The notes under the pieces are model-generated. The model was not told the DNA's origin, did not search any database, and saw only the letters and a program-made list of their open reading frames with translations. This document shows, piece after piece, positions 1-11,329 of a stretch of 64,000 nucleotides of DNA; the stretch's first letter is position 1, and every line of letters starts with the position of its first letter. This DNA is from Cryptomeria japonica (lineage: Eukaryota; Streptophyta; Pinopsida; Cupressales; Cupressaceae): contig NC_081405.1 in NCBI RefSeq assembly GCF_030272615.1, positions 155,353,613-155,417,612 of the forward strand. The letters run 5' to 3'. A program made the translations under genes and the position numbers.

Positions 1-1179
1 TCAGGGTCGATTATGTCTTCTCTGGTGCTCGAATTGATGTTGGCGAGTAGGGACCACCATTTTCTTTGCAAAAGACTTTTTGAATTTTCACACCTGGAGG
101 GTTAAAATGAATTGAAAATGACACTTTTATCCCATATATAGTCAAAAACCTAATTTTTCAACTTGCTTTGATGGACACAAAAATTGTACCCTTAGCTACT
201 TTGACCGTCCTGAGTCCATTTTTGGGATCGAAATCAAAATTTGAGATCATTTTGCTAGTCAATTTCAGAATTTGGACCACTTAGTGCTCTTTTCATCAAA
301 AGCTTGCTCTTTCTTTAACTTTGCGCTCAATTTCTCACTAAGTTTCCAAAAATTCCTTTGAATCAATTTGTGCTCACAACAACTTATCATTGCTCAAAAT
401 TGCCTATAATCACTATGTACCCTCGCTATCTTTCAATTTTGCTCTCGAGGGGGCATACTCGTGACCTTATGACCTCACATCTTCAAATGTTGAGAAAATT
501 TTCAAATCTTCATCGAAAGTCGAGCAAAAATATTTTTCAACTAAAGAAAATCAAATAAGACCTCATCGCTACGAGCATCTCAACTTCATCACTTTATATC
601 AAGTTGAGATTTCTTGATCATTTGAATCGAGTCAATCGCTAGGGGCATATCCATTTCATTGCTTCATATCAAGTTGATATTTGTCTTTTGTCTGAATTAA
701 ATCTCTTAACGTTAATCAGTTTCAATGCTTTTCATCAAGCTGATTATTCGTTTAAACTCAATCAAGGGTTTAAAGAGTTTCTTTAATCACACTAAATTTA
801 AGCAGGTGTTCAGTATTCATTTCTTGATCAAGCTGAACAGTTTATCTTCATCGTATCTTGATCAATCAAGTTCAAGATTGATTTTTTATCATCACTTACT
901 GTGTCTAGATCAATCAAGTTCTAGATCAGTAAGATCCGCTTCTTGATCAATCAAGTTCAAGTTCGGTATCTTTTGTTTTTTATCATTCCTAGTTCAATCA
1001 AGTTCAAGATCGGTATCGCTTTAATCAGACTTCATTCAGCTTCGTCGCTTAGAATCAAGCTAAACACCTTGCTTTTCATCTAGTTCATGATCAATCAAGT
1101 TCAGAACTGGTATCTCCTAGACATCAATTTTTTGTTTGAACCAAGGTGTTGCTCGCACATTAATTCAAAGAGGGGCAAA
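1..1179 (+). mobile_element. 3' internal region of an LTR element (non-coding)
   Basis: No coding domain is visible. The stretch ends in a purine-rich tract (CAAAGAGGGGCAAA, 1166-1179) directly followed by TGTAATACCC, which is how the polypurine tract and 3' LTR of a retrotransposon join. I therefore read it as the non-coding 3' part of a plus-strand element whose body lies left of the window. It is rich in diverged copies of ATCAAGTTCAAGAT-like motifs. Gypsy is my guess for the superfamily; no gag or pol is present to confirm it. Confidence 0.4.
565..1125 (+). repeat. Diverged short tandem motifs (ATCAAGTT type)
   Basis: Two diverged copies of a roughly 75 bp block (about 565-635 and 636-695) share GCTA.G.GCAT and TATCAAGTTGA.ATTT. 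From about 850 to 1125 the motif GATCAATCAAGTTCAAGAT followed by CGGTATC recurs at least five times at irregular spacing. This looks like slippage-driven repeat growth in the non-coding end of the retroelement. Confidence 0.5.
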
Positions 1180-2210
1180 TGTAATACCCTAAAAATGGTC
1201 ATCTAAACCATGAGCCCCTAATCTCGACAACATCACCAAGGTCCTAACCATTTGAAGGCAATTAAATAAATCTTAAGCACACAATTAATTCTTTAATTAT
1301 CAAATGTCACATGGCAAAATTAATCAACCAATATTAATTAAATATTTATTTAATTAATTGATCATTCCAAGTAAATCATTTTAAACAATTATCTTATTTA
1401 TTTTAATTAAATATCTTTTGCATAATTAATTAAATAAATCAATTTGCCATAAATATTCAAAAAAGGAAACAAATCAAGAAAGAGGAATTGGAAATTATGA
1501 GCACAAATCTTCAAAAAAGGAATTAATTGACAAAAAAGAATTAAAATTTGAGAAAAGAAATCAATTGGAGCTAATCTTGACAAAAACAAATTAAAAATTG
1601 ATAGATAATCTCAAAGAAAACAATTAAAACAATTAAATCTTAAAATTGAATGAAATAGAGAATAAATCAGTTTTTCTTGATTTTATCTTAATTTTAGTTC
1701 AATTTCCTTTAAAACTGAGAAAAGCATCCAATCACATCAATTCACCTGGATTGTGCTTCCTCTTGGAAAATCTTGACCGCTCATCATCATTTGATCTTAG
1801 CCTTTGGTTTCTTTTTGAATTTTCTATAAATTCAGGCTCATCTCTCATTCAAAAGATCCTGGAGAATATATTGTTATTATGTTGTTTTTGCTCTAGGTTC
1901 ATTGCATACATATTTAAATCATTTAGCTTAATATTGCTTAGATCTTGTTAGATTAATCTTGCATCCATCTTGCATTCATCATATCCATATAGATAAAATC
2001 CTTCGTCTTGATGTTGTCTAGTCACTGGTATTGCTAAATAATCTGAGAGCAATCTTATACTCGTATCTTTTAGAAGGCAATGGGTTGATTTGTTATGGTT
2101 TACTATTCATTGATTATATCTGATTAACCATGCATGTAATGACTTGATTTAAGTGTTGTGTCTTGCAGATACAGGTCCACTTTTCACACACACAACATCT
2201 TTTAAAGACT
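1180..2210 (+). mobile_element. Putative 3' LTR (plus strand)
   Basis: It starts with TG directly after a polypurine-like tract. It contains a TATA-like CTATAAAT at about 1824-1831 followed by a transcribed-looking segment, as expected for U3-R-U5. The right edge is uncertain; I place it near the CA-rich CACACACAACA at about 2195-2210. No second copy is in the window, so the call rests only on the PPT-TG junction and the TATA box. The ORFs in this stretch show no known domain. Confidence 0.4.
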
Positions 2211-3138
2211 TTTTTTAAAAGGTTTTTTATCAATCTCACTCCTAGTGAGATTAGTTTTGTTTTACTTGATGGTAGATATGTAATGGGTTTGGGCCCTTCC
2301 CCATGTTAATCTAATCAAAAAAATTGTAGGACTTCAAAAAGAGCATTACATCACCATCTTTGTTTGGAGCTCCTTGAAAGTGATTCATACCTAAGACAAT
2401 CTTGTCATTTCAATATTTATCATTTACTTACCCCCTATCTTTATAGAGAAACTATATTTTCATAATAATTGTTGTCATGGAGGTGGGGACATCAAAACAA
2501 GGTTTGACTTAGGCAGGCCCCTATACAACAAAAACATTTTTCCCTTCATTTTGTGTGTAGAGAATAGGATTTGACTATAGAATAGGTATAATAGGATAGA
2601 GAAGATAGTGATATTGAACAAATAAAAAACCTTAGACTAAGGTACCTTATGCGCCTGTCCTACCACTTTGGGATGAGTTTTTTAGGATATAGTTGTCCAA
2701 AGCCTCTTGATTTCTTTTTCTATCACCTTCTTTAGTCTTGGATACCTCTAGGGTTCCAAACACTCTTGTCCTTCATAGTCAGCTCTAGGTTTTAGATTCA
2801 AGTTCCTCTTTGTAAGTACTTTCCAAATCTATAACTCTCTTGTCTATTTTTATTCTATATTTTATGTATTCTGCCATTGTTGCTTAATTTACCTTCTTAA
2901 ATCTATTTCATTACACACATTCTCAATCAATTCCAATCACATAAAATTAACAGAAGTGTGAGTCCTAGATTACATGGCTCTTCCTTGTGGATATTAAGCA
3001 AAGACCACTCACACCTCTAATGTTGTATATGAATTCAAAATTAATCCTAGGTCAATGCACATGCTAGTCTAGGATCACTTTTCTTACACGTCATTTGATA
3101 TCTAACATTAGGATTTGGGGCTTTTTGGATATGATCAT
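2211..3138. other. No gene seen
   Basis: AT-rich sequence without an open frame of useful length, a recognisable domain, or similarity to other parts of the window. It runs up to the left end of the gypsy element G. Confidence 0.5.
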
Positions 3139-3398
3139 GTAAGGACCTTGAAACTCAAACTAAACAAATATTTAAATTAACTCATTTAACACATCATCAA
3201 ATGTGAATTATTTCAAAATCTATATAATATAAAACTAAAATTACAAATTACAATTACAATTTCAATTTCAAGGAGTTCAATTGCTTATTTTAGGAAAGCA
3301 CATATACATAGGTTATATGTATAAATATGATGGCCTACATCCCATGTTGATATCAATACAAATAAATTACACTATGCATATTACAAATAAATAGAATA
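3139..3398 (-). repeat. Element G 3' LTR, distal part
   Basis: Begins TGTAAGGACC on the plus strand and matches 35832-36098 closely up to AATAGAATACA, where the match stops at the left border of element A. It is the minus-strand end of the 3' LTR. Compared with the 5' LTR, about 240 bp (counterpart of 36099-36335) are missing at this junction. Confidence 0.75.
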
Positions 3399-3795
3399 CA
3401 AACAAGAGAGAAAAAATATTGATAAGAACAAACTCCATTCTGATTAGGATGCAAAACATAATCATCTAGATTAACCAATTCAATGAAGATGAGCCTACTT
3501 ATAAAGGCAAGGCCATATGGATATGCGAGAACACAATCATGAAATTTGGCCCAATGAGAAACAAGGGTAGGTGAGGGTAGGTAGGAGAAATAATAAAGTA
3601 TTATTTAAGAGGTGGATCAACCATCGAAGGTGGAATGTAACAACAAGATAAAACCACAAAAGGTGGAATTTCTCCTACAAGAAACTCCCCTATTTGCACA
3701 CTTCCCTATGTGTCTCATATGCAAACTACAATGAAATGCATTACCCTAAGTCAACTTAAGTAAAGTGTAATTATGAGACATAATTTACACCAATG
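3399..3795 (-). repeat. Element A 3' LTR, truncated
   Basis: Matches 8066-8456 (for example TATTGATAAGAA, GCCTACTTATAAAGGCAAGG, AAGGTGGA). About 50 bp that close the other LTR (8016-8065) are missing at the left, together with roughly 240 bp of the host LTR. One deletion spanning the border explains both losses. The minus-strand TATA signal is the reverse of ACTTATAAAGGC at about 3498-3509. Confidence 0.75.
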
Positions 3796-3809
3796 CCCCC
3801 TCTTAAGTG
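3796..3809 (-). other. Element A polypurine tract
   Basis: On the minus strand CACTTAAGAGGGGG lies immediately before the 3' LTR. Element B has CACTTAAGTGGGGG at the same place, supporting a common plus-strand priming site. Confidence 0.6.
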
Positions 3810-3819
3810 CAACTTAGGG

Positions 3820-4849
3820 AAATGTAGACTCAAGCTAACAATGAAAAATGGGGCCTAGCTATGAGGCCATGTTAGGTACCTATGTACAAATGTAATGCAA
3901 TCTCTCACAAACAAAGAAAGGGAGAAAAACATGTGGGAAAAAGATTTCCCCCAAAAGAGAGATGAAAATACAAAAGAACTCTCAAAGAAGAAGGACAAAA
4001 CCCCATGTGAGGAAAAAGTCCCCCCCATAAGAGAGAAGAAGAGAGATGAAGAAGACCCCCACAATGTAGAATGTGCACCAATGGTAGAATCTCAAAACTA
4101 AATGAAGAAGCTGCTCCACATCGTCAAACAAAATTCCTCCCCTTAGGAAGAAACAAAGCCAAAGGTGTAGCCATGAAGTCTCCCAACAATGAATACAAGA
4201 TGTAGGAAAAAAACTCGAGATGTATGGAGTCTCTGAAAAACTGCTCAAGTCTCCCCATGTTGATGCTGAAAGTTGCATCCTCGAAATCAGGTGTACTTGT
4301 CCACATTGTTGAAAAGGAAAATCCAAGATCTAGTGAAGATGAATGTATAACATGATCCAAAGATTCAAGTGTCTCCTCTAAGGATAAAGAGACCTCCTCC
4401 AAGTGTTGTACATAAGTATCCACAATCATGTCAACCTCAAAAAATGATCATGTAGAGAATGAACAAGAGTGTCGGATTGTTCCATTGCAACAACTAAAGA
4501 AGTATCATCTCCATATAAGAGAATATTAATATCATCAATGATGTCTCCCAAATCTGAAATTTATGTAAATTAGTCCCAACAAGGAATTAAATTAGGAAGA
4601 CAACGTATAGCTTGCTAAAATGAATCACAAGAAGCCAAAACTATAGCAAAATTTGTATCATCAGGTACAATAGTAGGTGTGATGTCAATGGAAGGAGATG
4701 AAATGCAAGGCTCAAGAACTCAATCACATGTGAACACCCAAATTCAAGTAAACCAAAGTTTTCCTTAATATTTGAATCCACATAATACGGGTGATCATCA
4801 TACGAAGAATCAACCTCATCAATAGGACCAAAATTTGAAAGGAGTACAA
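3820..4849 (-). pseudogene. Element A unknown acidic ORF downstream of protease
   Basis: This region follows the protease where integrase and RT would normally sit. The best-preserved piece (4124-4429) reads VDTYVQHLEEVSLSLEETL and ends near LFLPKGRNFV. The plus-strand element B has the same protein segment (LEEVSLSFEETCESLD, LFLPKGRNVV), so the reading is supported by two copies. It is broken by stops and frameshifts. I do not recognise a domain. It is rich in Asp, Glu, Ser and Leu in its middle and has hydrophobic stretches near its end. Confidence 0.55.
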
Positions 4850-6166
4850 CTAAGATGGATGATCCACCACCCTAGTAGCAATGATACCTCTACTCTCCAA
4901 GTCTCTAATGATAACTAAATCAAGTGTGAACTCCACAGTCTTCCTTGTTTCCCCATGAGTGATATGATAAATGGAAAGAAGATTGTTTGTCAAATGAGGT
5001 ACACACAACACATTATGGAAAGATTTATCCCCAATAGCAATAGATCCTTTCCCAATCACATTCATATATGTATGATTACCCATCAAAATCGATGGCATGT
5101 TGCAAGGGTCAAATGAAGAGAACATAGACTGTGAAGATACCATATGATGAGAAGCTCCTAAATCTAGAATCCATCTCCCTGAATCATGACTTGTAGTAGC
5201 ACAAATAACTTGTCCTTTACTTGTCCCAAAATTGTGATCCTTTCTTTTATCAAATTCCTTTTCTTTGGAAGAAGAAGTTGAAGTAGACATTCTAGAAGGA
5301 AAACTGATTTTATTCTTCTCAAAAGATGTTTTAATTCATCAATATCCTTCTTGTAACAATGGTGTTCATCATGTTCTAACTTCTTACAATAGGCATAAAA
5401 ATAACTTCTCCCTATATGGTTTCTCCTTAGGTGGGGATGTAGAATCACCTTGTTGTGGAGAGGATGATTGTGCTCTATCTTGTTGTGGCTTTGGCTTAAA
5501 CTACTCCTAGTTCTTGCCTTTCCATTGATTCCTTTGATTCCATTGTTTAGCCACCAAAGACTTGGACTTTGAAGACTTGACAATCCCCATGCTCTTGAAC
5601 TTTGACTTCTCTAACATCAACATTTTTATGAATGCATCAAATGAGGGCATAGTGAAAGAAATGGCCACTATTAAGTGATGAGTTTGAAAGATAGAAACAA
5701 ATGTTGCATATTCTGATAGAAGCTTTCCCAATAAATTGTAGACCAATTGTGCATCCTTCTTACCAATGCCACAATCCTTAAGCTACGCTCTTATCTCATT
5801 TGCCTTAGCGACATAGTCTTGGATTCTAACAAAATTCTTGGGATCCAACATATTGAGATCATTATTGTTGATAGCCCCTAATCTCATTAATTTGGCCATA
5901 TATTTTACCCAAGATATCTCAAGCATATTTAACTATTGTACACTTCTCAATGTGAAATATGAGATCCTTTGATACATACTTCCTCAAAGTTCCAAGAGCC
6001 ATAATATTTTAGTGATCCATTCCATGTGAGAATTAGGATCAATTGGTGCCATAATAGTTTCATCAATATAGTGATTTAACCCTTCTTCCATTAACTTACT
6101 CCATGCATCAATTTTCCAAGAAGCATAATTATGTGGAGTTAAAAGTACAAATTTAGGAGAACCCAT
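4850..6166 (-). pseudogene. Element A gag and aspartic protease
   Basis: The start is the ATG at 6166 (MGSPKFVLLTPHNY), which aligns with the start in element B; an in-frame ATG also lies 20 codons upstream (6226). Copia-type gag segments follow (ITAWSKLMEKG-like, EYATFVSIF). The zinc knuckle reads FYAYCKKLEHDEHHC, with the first Cys changed to Tyr. The protease reads RWILDLGASHHM, where the usual D-S/T-G is D-L-G. It continues through VIGKGSI and VLCVPHLTNNLLSI, typical of the copia pre-integrase region. Several frameshifts separate the parts. Not functional. Confidence 0.8.
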
Positions 6167-6226
6167 AGAAACAAAATGAAATAGCATAAGATAAAGAGAG
6201 GCACAATCACACAAGACACACCCCAA

Positions 6227-8003
6227 AATTCACTCAATCAAATAACCCCCCTCCAAAATTATGATTTGACACTTTATACTTAGTGCATGTACAATTGGCC
6301 ACTTGCTAACAAAGGAAAAGTGGGATTCTAATTTCAATATTACAACTGCCTCAAATAGGCTATAAGAGACTAAACCAATAATGCAAGAGATTTAAACTAA
6401 GATCCAAGAAAATTACAAGTACCAAATAGGCAAAAAATGCCAAATACAGAAAGTAAAATTTATACTCAAAATGGTGAAAAATTGATAGCACCACATGAAA
6501 GTAGATGAAAATTATGCACTCTACAAATAATAGCACTTGAAAAGGAGGTTGTATGAGCCTGAATGGAGCACAAGAAGTTGTAGAATCGAGGCTTAGATAG
6601 GAATAGTTGTGAAAAACTAATTTAATTCTAAAAACTTAGGCACCAAAATTAGAAACCAACCACACCAATATGGAGAGCACTAAAAATTAGCCCAAATAAA
6701 AAAAATTGCACTGAAAAAGGCCTCAAAATGACCAAGCTATGAGCCTCCAAATTTGGACTAAAAATTCATCAAGCTCATTGGAGAGGAGTAAAAAAAAATT
6801 CAAAAAAAAGCTGATGCAGTTCTGATACTAGAAAAATACTATGTTAAATTTGACAGTTGTATGGTCGTCATGGACAAAATACCCCCCTACGTGGTAGTAT
6901 AGATGTTGATATCATCTGTATGAATCAACTAATATGGTATATATAAAATTTTGCATGGAACTATATGGACAATATGGAATGTTGAGTGGACAATGACATG
7001 TTTGTATAGATAGATGATGTGGCCTATAGTCATTGCCATATGGAATCCCACATGGAGTAATGACTATGCAGATGATGTGTTAGTACTAAAAAGACATGGC
7101 AGAAACATGTCAGTATGGATAACACATGGGGCCACTGACTATGTGTGGTATGGACAAATGACCCTTTGCCATGTGTCACCTACTAGCAAGTGAAATAACA
7201 CCATGTGGTGGTTGAGAAAGTTTTGCATGGTGAGATACAATATGTTGTGCGACATGTGGGCAAGGTCTCTTATGAATCAAATGATGCCACATGGTTTGTT
7301 CCTGCATGAATAAAATTTACCATGTGTTGAAGCTAATAGGGCATGGCGAGAGGTCATCGATAGGTGGTGGTGCCAAGGCAGAGGGAGCCACTAGAAGGGG
7401 CTAAAGGTGGTGGTGGCTGCTGCAGGGCCAAGCTAAGGAAGAAGTAGCAACAACGAGGCTTGAGCACATGCAAAAGAGAACTGAAGTGGTGGTAGGAGGA
7501 CCAGGTAAGCATGGTCGGAGCTAGGCGATGGCATGTAGTCCCAACAGTCAGTAGAGAATGGAAGGGGTACATGGATAGCGTTGGGCCCTGCAGTGACAAG
7601 GGATAGTAAAGGGGAGGGGGAGGTGGGGGAGGTGGGCATGGGACTGCCCTAAATTTTTTTTTTGATATTTTAATTTTAAAAAAAAAAACTTTACAAATAA
7701 TTTAAAAACTACGAAAAAATATTATATATGTTTTTCAAAAAATTTATAGAAAATTTAGAAAAGAAATATATTTTTTAATATTTTGAAAATTGTATCGTCG
7801 GGAAAGTTGTACGGCCTACCTAATTTTTTTTTTCCTCAAAAACAAATTTCACCAAAAATAGCCAAATTTATACTCAAAATTTATGGAAACAACCTCCTAG
7901 ACTCAATGGCAAGGTCAAAATCGATGTAGGATACTCCCAAATTGTGTTTATCCTCAAATTATCTAAGATCTCTCGAAAAAGAGTACTCAATGAAGCCTCA
8001 ATG
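6227..8003 (-). other. Element A 5' leader
   Basis: Non-coding leader of about 1.8 kb between the primer-binding site and gag. The gag-proximal 600 bp match element B well. The middle (about 7330-7640) is strikingly GC-rich and proline-codon-rich compared with its surroundings and does not match the GC-rich block at the same place in B. Poly-A and AT-rich tracts lie at 7660-7830. The two overlapping short open frames in the GC-rich block have no recognisable domain. Confidence 0.6.
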
Positions 8004-8015
8004 GCTCTAAAACCA
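8004..8015 (-). other. Element A primer-binding site
   Basis: The minus strand reads TGGTTTTAGAGC, matching the plant tRNA-iMet complement TGGTATCAGAGC at 10 of 12 positions, directly next to the LTR with no spacer. Confidence 0.7.
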
Positions 8016-8456
8016 TGTAAGAATTTGTCAAAAATAACAAAGATCTAGAGCTCAATGAATAGCATAAACAAGAGACAAAATATTGATAAGAATGAATTGT
8101 AATCTCATCAAGATGAAAAAAAGGATCAATTGGATTAACCAATACAATGAAGGTGAGCCTACTTATAAAGGCAAGGACATATGGATATTTGAGCACACAA
8201 TCATGACATTTGGTCCAATGAGAAACAAGGCAAGTGAGGGTAGGTAGGAGAAATAATAGAGTATTCGACAAGAGGTGGATCACCCACCGAAGGTGTAATG
8301 TAACAACAAGATAAAACCACAAAAGGTGGAGTTTATCCTAAAAGCAACTTCCCTATGTGCACACTTCTCTAAGTGTCTCATATGCAAACTATAATGAAAT
8401 TCATTACCCTAAGTCAACTTAAGTAAAGTGTAATTATGAGATAATTTACACCAACA
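8016..8456 (-). repeat. Element A 5' LTR
   Basis: 441 bp LTR, TGTTGG...TTACA on the minus strand, flanked inside by the primer-binding site. Clearly related to both LTRs of element B (about 460 bp), sharing the CCACCTT..GGTGG, TATATAAG-like and GATCAAGAGCTCAATG segments in reverse orientation. Confidence 0.8.
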
Positions 8457-8632
8457 TGCATATTATTGATGATGTGGTAGATAAACATATTAAGTAAATT
8501 TTCTAGGAAATTCATCTATTTCAATGAGCTAGGATTTGGCCGAAGCACTTTAAAAAAAAAAATTCTTGAAAAGAGGATCATCTATCTCTATTATTGCACA
8601 TTCAACACCCCTTCAATAAAAAAAATCCAACA
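8457..8632 (-). repeat. Element G 3' LTR, proximal part
   Basis: Matches 36335-36500 (GATGTGGTAGA.AAACAT, CTAGGAAATTCATCTATTTC, CATTCAACACCCCTT). The well-supported match ends at about 8616; whether the LTR begins at 8607 (TGTTGAATG) or 8632 (TGTTGGATT) is unclear. Confidence 0.65.
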
Positions 8633-8639
8633 CCACTCT

Positions 8640-9570
8640 GGTTGACCTATCTACTACCACTAATATGATGTCATGCTTCTTTCTAGACTTTGTCAATCCT
8701 TGGATAAAAACAATACTAATCACCTACCACTTATATTTAGGTATACCATCATGGTCTAAGAGTCCTACTAGTTGTACATTCTTAGGCTTGAGTTTTTGTC
8801 ACTCCAATCATTGGGCCACATACTCAATCACATCTCTCTTATGTTAGGGGAAAAAATACAATATTTTCAATGATACTACCATGTTAGTCACACTGGGGCT
8901 TCCTAAATAAGGTACATTGTGGAACTCCTCTATAATCAACTTTCACAAACCTTCCTCATCTAGAATATACATCATGTCCTAGTATCTCAAAATTCCATAT
9001 GCCTCAAAATCACAACCATCAAGTTGTCCATTTGTGGAATTACATTCTAATGCTTTCTTCACTCCAATATAACGCTCATCATCTTGAAGGTTTTGTATCA
9101 CCTTCTCTCAAATTTGACGTAGTAGTTGTTATGGTTGCAAGGTGCCTTACTCTACTAAGGGCATTTTCTACTCTTTGTCCTTACCTTTTTTGTTCTCAAT
9201 GCTAAAATCATACTCACAAAGAAACTCTAACCACCTCCTTTAGTGAGCATTAAGATTTGGTTAGGTGAAAATGTTCTTTAGTCCAAGGTGGTCGTTCTTT
9301 AGCTCAAAGGGTTTGCCCAAAAGATAGTGTCTCCATATCTAAAGTTTGTACACTATGGATGTTATTTCTAGGTCACGTGGTGCATAATTTTAACCATGTT
9401 GTTTTATCTTCTTAGAATCATAAGAAACCTCCTATCCTTCTTGCATAATCAACCCCCGTACACATTCTCTTGATGCATTCATGATCACTATAAAATATCC
9501 ATTTGGATTGAGTCTACTCCAAATTAGTATGGAAGTGAGATTCTTCTTAAAGAGTTGAAAAGGTTTCTCA
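8640..9570 (-). pseudogene. Element G RNase H and partial integrase
   Basis: Minus-strand reading from 9570 down: EKPFQLFKKNLTS, FIVIMNASRE and LIMQEG (gypsy RNase H start), NYAPRDLEI, then ENALSRVRHLA, then the integrase zinc-binding region (EFHNVPYLGSPSV, KRDVIEYVAQ, LECQKLKPKN) and the first catalytic stretch (ISIVFIQGLTKS, where the usual Asp is Val). The frame ends at VVVDRSTRVV, right against the LTR, so most of the integrase catalytic core and chromodomain are deleted. Many stops. Confidence 0.75.
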
Positions 9571-11023
9571 TGTTGAACCCAAGGTACGACTAAAAGGGGA
9601 GGCGGGGGGGATGGGGTGAAGTAGTCCATAATTTCAAAACAAATTAATTATAAAAATAATCAACCACAGACAACACTATTGAAAAATTTACTAACCATCA
9701 ACACATGAAGACTACATTTTACATGGAAAACCCAAACTCAGAAAAACCACAGTAAGAATCTAACTCACAATATGAATAAAAATTATTTAAATAATTTAGT
9801 CTCACTACCAAGGAGCAATAGCACCTGATGTACTTGCAGAGCTAAGGCATGCACTTTAGGCAGTATACAAACTAAGGACTCTCTTAGTTGAGGCTCACTG
9901 TTTCAGGGGAAGATACATAAATGTTGATACAAGACTCACTATCATACAACAACTAAAAAATAAGTAGAATTGATATGAGAATGATCTCCTCAACATGAAA
10001 TTATCCTTGAACAACAAGATCAAGTGACCAATATCATGCCAAACATCTCTAAACGCAATCTCTATCTTTGTACACTGTCTTTCTAAACATTCACCTTGAA
10101 AGCTCTTCACAATATGAATTTTTCATATTCACAAAATCAAATCTACTTGCATATCATTTAAATACACTTCTCATCAATTCAAACACATTGTGCACATACT
10201 TCTACTCAATTCATCCATCTAAACTCCATAAATATGAAATAGAACATCAAAAACCTAATATAGGGTTGACCAAAAAAGAATAAGCCACTTAAACCAAAAA
10301 TACTCAAGGTGTTCCACTCCAAGAGAAAGAGGGAACCCAAATGCATCACGAAACATCCTTCCAAGATAGATCCAATGATATGCACATACTAACACATCCT
10401 CCAAAATTGGCACCAAATGTAATGTGTAGATAGGCATTAATGCTTGTCAAACAGTTGGCCACAAAGACATCTTCTGATGCAAAATACTCCATATGAATCT
10501 CCCTACACCAAGCCGAGGCCCATAACACTATCCCAACTTGTCATCCATAGCATAGTCAGAGAAAAACCATGATCCAAATAAGATAAACTAGTTAGACATA
10601 TTGAACCACAACATAATTGAATATATCACACTCAAATCAACACAACTCACTTGCAAAACACCAATACCACAAGAGAATCATATTGAGAATAATGTAAGAG
10701 TCATATTATCACATCCCTTGAACTATAACAAAAACTTCAAAATATCTAGAGGCCAAGAAAGACTTTTCAGACTAGTTTAATAGATACTCTTCCTATTAGA
10801 AAGTAGTAACAATTAACTTCTGCAAACCGCAAACTAGAAAAGCAAAGAAAACTATTAATGAGACACACAAAATATTTTTGCATATTGCCACAAGGAACAC
10901 TAAAATATTTCCACCAACTACAATACCAACACAAGATACACCTAGACCAAAATCCATCTGAACAACCAAGTTTGACATCAATGACAACATTAGTGACAAT
11001 AACAGAAAATCATATTTCCAACA
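9571..11023 (-). repeat. Element H 3' LTR
   Basis: 1453 bp, TGTTGAACCC on the plus-strand left edge and TTCCAACA on the right. It matches 14486-15901 over its length (for example AACAAGATCAAG.GACC, CATCTTCTGATGCAAAAT versus CATCTTTCGATGCAAAAT). It carries the degenerate G-rich block AAAAGGGGAGGCGGGGGG at about 9592-9609. Confidence 0.85.
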
Positions 11024-11140
11024 ATCTCCCCCTTTTTCATTGATGACAACACTTGAAATAATTAAACAAAAATCAAAACATCTCTCCCCCTATCAACAAG
11101 ATCTCTCCCCCTATCAACAAGATCTCTCCCCCTTTGACAT
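11024..11140 (-). repeat. Element H polypurine tract and 21 bp tandem PPT-like copies
   Basis: The polypurine tract is the reverse of ATCTCCCCCTTTTT at 11024-11037. Inside, ATCTCTCCCCCTATCAACAAG recurs at 11080-11100 and 11101-11121 with a third partial copy at 11122-11137, giving three extra purine-rich tracts on the minus strand close to the 3' LTR. Confidence 0.7.
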
Positions 11141-11329
11141 CAAATTAAAAAGGCACAATGCACCATATACCACCACTACCCATCTACACTATTGCTCCCT
11201 TAATAGCAACAACCAACATCAATCCAGGAGACACAAGAATAATCATAAATGAATCTCCCTAGAAACATGAACCTCTCTCATGCATCTAGTTAGAAAAATG
11301 AGGGGCAATCACCCCTAACTTCTACCTGA

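Larger units (their letters stand above)
3399..8456 (-). mobile_element. Element A: gag-protease-only copia-like element
   Basis: Minus-strand LTR element: 5' LTR 8016-8456, primer-binding site 8004-8015, gag and protease about 4850-6166, an unknown acidic region about 3820-4849, polypurine tract 3796-3809, 3' LTR 3399-3795. The internal part is about 4.2 kb and no integrase, RT or RNase H can be found in any frame. Element B has the same plan, so the lack of pol looks like a family trait and not damage to one copy. It lies inside the 3' LTR of element G. Confidence 0.8.

Noticed and set aside
7354-7639. Pro/Leu-rich open frames in the leader of A
   Set aside because: Two overlapping frames in one GC-rich block with no domain; the block is copy-specific. 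Kept only as a possible captured fragment.
3139-8632. Two separate solo LTRs on either side of element A
   Set aside because: The two pieces match adjacent parts of the single LTR at 35832-36500, so they are one LTR interrupted by A.
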